Source of the DNA: Paraspadella gotoi
Lineage: Eukaryota > Chaetognatha
Direction of reading: 5' to 3'
NCBI GenBank assembly: GCA_051294375.1
Contig: CM119264.1
Location: forward strand, 10,000,175-10,064,174
Length of the DNA stretch: 64,000 nucleotides
Shown here: positions 62,434 through 64,000 of the stretch, in pieces
Position numbering within the stretch: the stretch's first letter is position 1
How the letters are laid out: each line of letters begins with the position of its first letter
Notes under the pieces: model-generated
The model's input: the letters and a program-made list of their open reading frames with translations, nothing else
What the model was told of the DNA's origin: nothing
Database searches by the model: none
Made by a program: the position numbers and the translations under genes

Positions 62434-64000
62434 ATGTCGCGGGTACGATTGACTGTGACGACGGAGGACGAGGCCGTCTTCGATCTGGAAGTCAATGACG
62501 AAATTGGAGGTTGGAAACTCTCGTCGCCTTGTGCGAGATCGAGACGGGTGAGTATGGGGGTGGTATAGTTCATTAACTTTCATTAATTTTAAATATTCGT
62601 ACATATCTTCAGTTTAAGAAAAATGAAATTATTAATTAACACTAAAAGCGAAAAAGGAAAAATATATATCATTCAAAATTTAGATAATCCAAAAAAATGT
62701 GAACTTGAAAAGATTAATGCATAAATGATTTTTCGAGCGGAGTTGATTGAATTCAGTTTGATTTTCGAGGATTCCCATGAAAGTGCTAGTGCTAGTGCGG
62801 AGTACAATAAGTATTCCCCGATCTAATACTTAGGGGAGTGGTCTTTTCATACAATTGAAACATTCTTTGAAATATTTTCCACTTCATTGATAGAGAAACC
62901 AGGTACTCTGGGAGTGAATAAACGGGACTGTGAGAGAGTCTTGATTGAAAGCTTGCAGGGACCTGCTATGTCATTGATCTTGTAAGAGTGATGGAGGCCT
63001 TAAACCACCAAAGCCTGTGCAAAGTCAAGGGCCAAGATAGCTTATATTAAATGAATGGATAATTTTTATATTGGTTGTACCAATTTCATAATATTCAGCT
63101 CCTTGTATTTTGATGCTATTGCGGAGTTACAATAAGTATTCCCCGATCTAATACTTAAGGGAGTGGTCTTTTTCATACAATTGAAACATTCTTTGAAATA
63201 TTTTCAACTTCATTGATAGGGAAGCCAGGTACTCTGGGAGTGAATAAACGGGACTGTGAGAGAGTCTTGATTGAAAGCTTGCAGGGACCTGCTATGTCAT
63301 TATCTTGTAAGAAGTGATGGAGGCCTTAAACCACAAAGCCTGTCCAAAGTCAGGGGCAAGATAGCTTATTTATTAAATGAATGGTTAATTTTTATATTGG
63401 TTGTACCAATTTCATTTCATATAACGTTTCTGTATTCTGCAGTAATTCTTTTTTAATTGTTAAAGACTGAATCAATCAATGAATCACTGCGTCAAAAGTT
63501 CTTCGAAGTCGTGTCGATTGGTCGAACCGACGCTTGGTGAACAGAGGGTTTCACTTGTTTTACGAACGTTACGATCTAATTTAGCCGATCCAAAATGACG
63601 ATGTAATTTTACAAAGTCACGATTAACTTCATTCAACAAATTATCAGACCTATTTTTTCGTCAGTATTTACTATTATTTATTTATTTTATTTATTTATTT
63701 ACTAAAAAAGAAAAATATCTGTAAAAATTCAAAGAAAATTATACAATATAAATTCAGAGGAGTTCGGACGAAGATTATTAATGCGCTATTTTCCAGTTAT
63801 TCCAACAAACTCCTTCCGCCTCATTTTCAACCAATGGCCGCTTTCTGCAAGATCCTAAAGAGTCCCTCGTCTCGGCCGGCGTCGGAGATGGAGACTTCCT
63901 TTTCCTCTATCGCCTTTCCGACGATAGTTGCGCCCCCGTTAGCGCCACAGACTCTGCCGAATCTGAAACGGCGCCTCGTGAAGCGCCACCCGATGTTACG
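62434..64000 (+). CDS. DDI1-like, N-terminal ubiquitin-like exons, partial with frame breaks
   Basis: DDI1 proteins are retroviral-type aspartic proteases that shuttle ubiquitinated substrates to the proteasome; they begin with a ubiquitin-like fold. Exon 62434-62547 starts MSRVRLTVTTEDEAVFDLEV and, after a frame change near 62505-62512, continues LETLVALCEIET to a GTGAGT donor. Exon 63797-64000 (acceptor TTTTCCAG) begins IPTNSFRLIFN in phase, then changes frame near 63830-63836 into GRFLQDPKESLVSAGVGDGD and the linker DDSCAPVSATDSAES. Removing both shifts gives a ubiquitin-like domain of family length. The protease domain would lie beyond the window. The two shifts are either sequence errors, as elsewhere in this window, or signs of a decaying copy. 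Confidence 0.6.
62797..63430. repeat. Direct tandem repeat, 324-bp unit, two copies
   Basis: The word GCGGAGT-ACAATAAGTATTCC begins at 62797 and 63121 (the second copy has one extra T). The copies share most of their length, including AATAAACGGGACTGTGAGAG and GCAGGGACCTGCTATGTCAT, with few changes. It lies in the first intron of the DDI1-like gene and may belong to a dispersed or satellite family; no coding capacity is seen. Confidence 0.9.

Overview
This looks like a stretch of nuclear DNA from an invertebrate animal, most likely an arthropod outside the well-known insects (crustacean, chelicerate or springtail-like). The reasons are small exons joined by GT-AG introns, abundant (GA/TC)n, (AAAG)n and (GAC)n microsatellites, and gene families such as a membrane phospholipase B, a ciliary inner-microtubule protein and DDI1. 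I cannot name the species. Gene calls rest on splice sites with matching phase and on family motifs; most long ORFs here are repeat-driven and not genes.

Layout. (1) 4073-15053, plus strand: the 3' part of a gene for a single-pass membrane protein with an Ig-like domain, a partial LDL-receptor class A repeat, a transmembrane exon and a His-rich tail. It ends at TGA followed directly by CTAG, the classic stop-codon readthrough context, and the same frame stays open for 245 more codons. (2) 18754-23125, minus strand: an eight-exon PLB1-like GDSL phospholipase, apparently complete apart from one probable 1-nt error. (3) 26280-27439, minus strand: two phase-matched exons of an unrecognised Cys-containing gene. 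(4) 22927-44812: a tandem duplication (about 22.93-28.58 kb and 28.59-34.27 kb), followed by a large inverted repeat folding back near 35.3 kb and running to about 44.8 kb. The extra copies carry many small indels that break the exons, and a 25-N gap lies at each side of the fold-back arm, so I read this as probably an assembly artefact from unpolished long reads. (5) 48538-54119, minus strand: a gene resembling CFAP107 (C1orf158), a ciliary microtubule inner protein. (6) 58034-58998, plus strand: a secreted protein that is essentially a free-standing inter-alpha-trypsin-inhibitor heavy-chain C-terminal domain. (7) 59594-61235, plus strand: a 355-residue AsaB/CTB9/GA4-desaturase-type dioxygenase of a mainly fungal and bacterial family, with an added C-terminal membrane anchor. 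(8) 62434-64000, plus strand: the first exons of a DDI1-like gene, with two frame breaks, cut by the window edge.

The genes are an ordinary eukaryotic neighbourhood and not an operon; I see no sign that they work together. The most interesting points are the candidate readthrough gene, the probable horizontally acquired oxygenase with its membrane tail, and the stand-alone ITIH C-terminal domain. No tRNA, rRNA, CRISPR array or intact transposable element was recognised.
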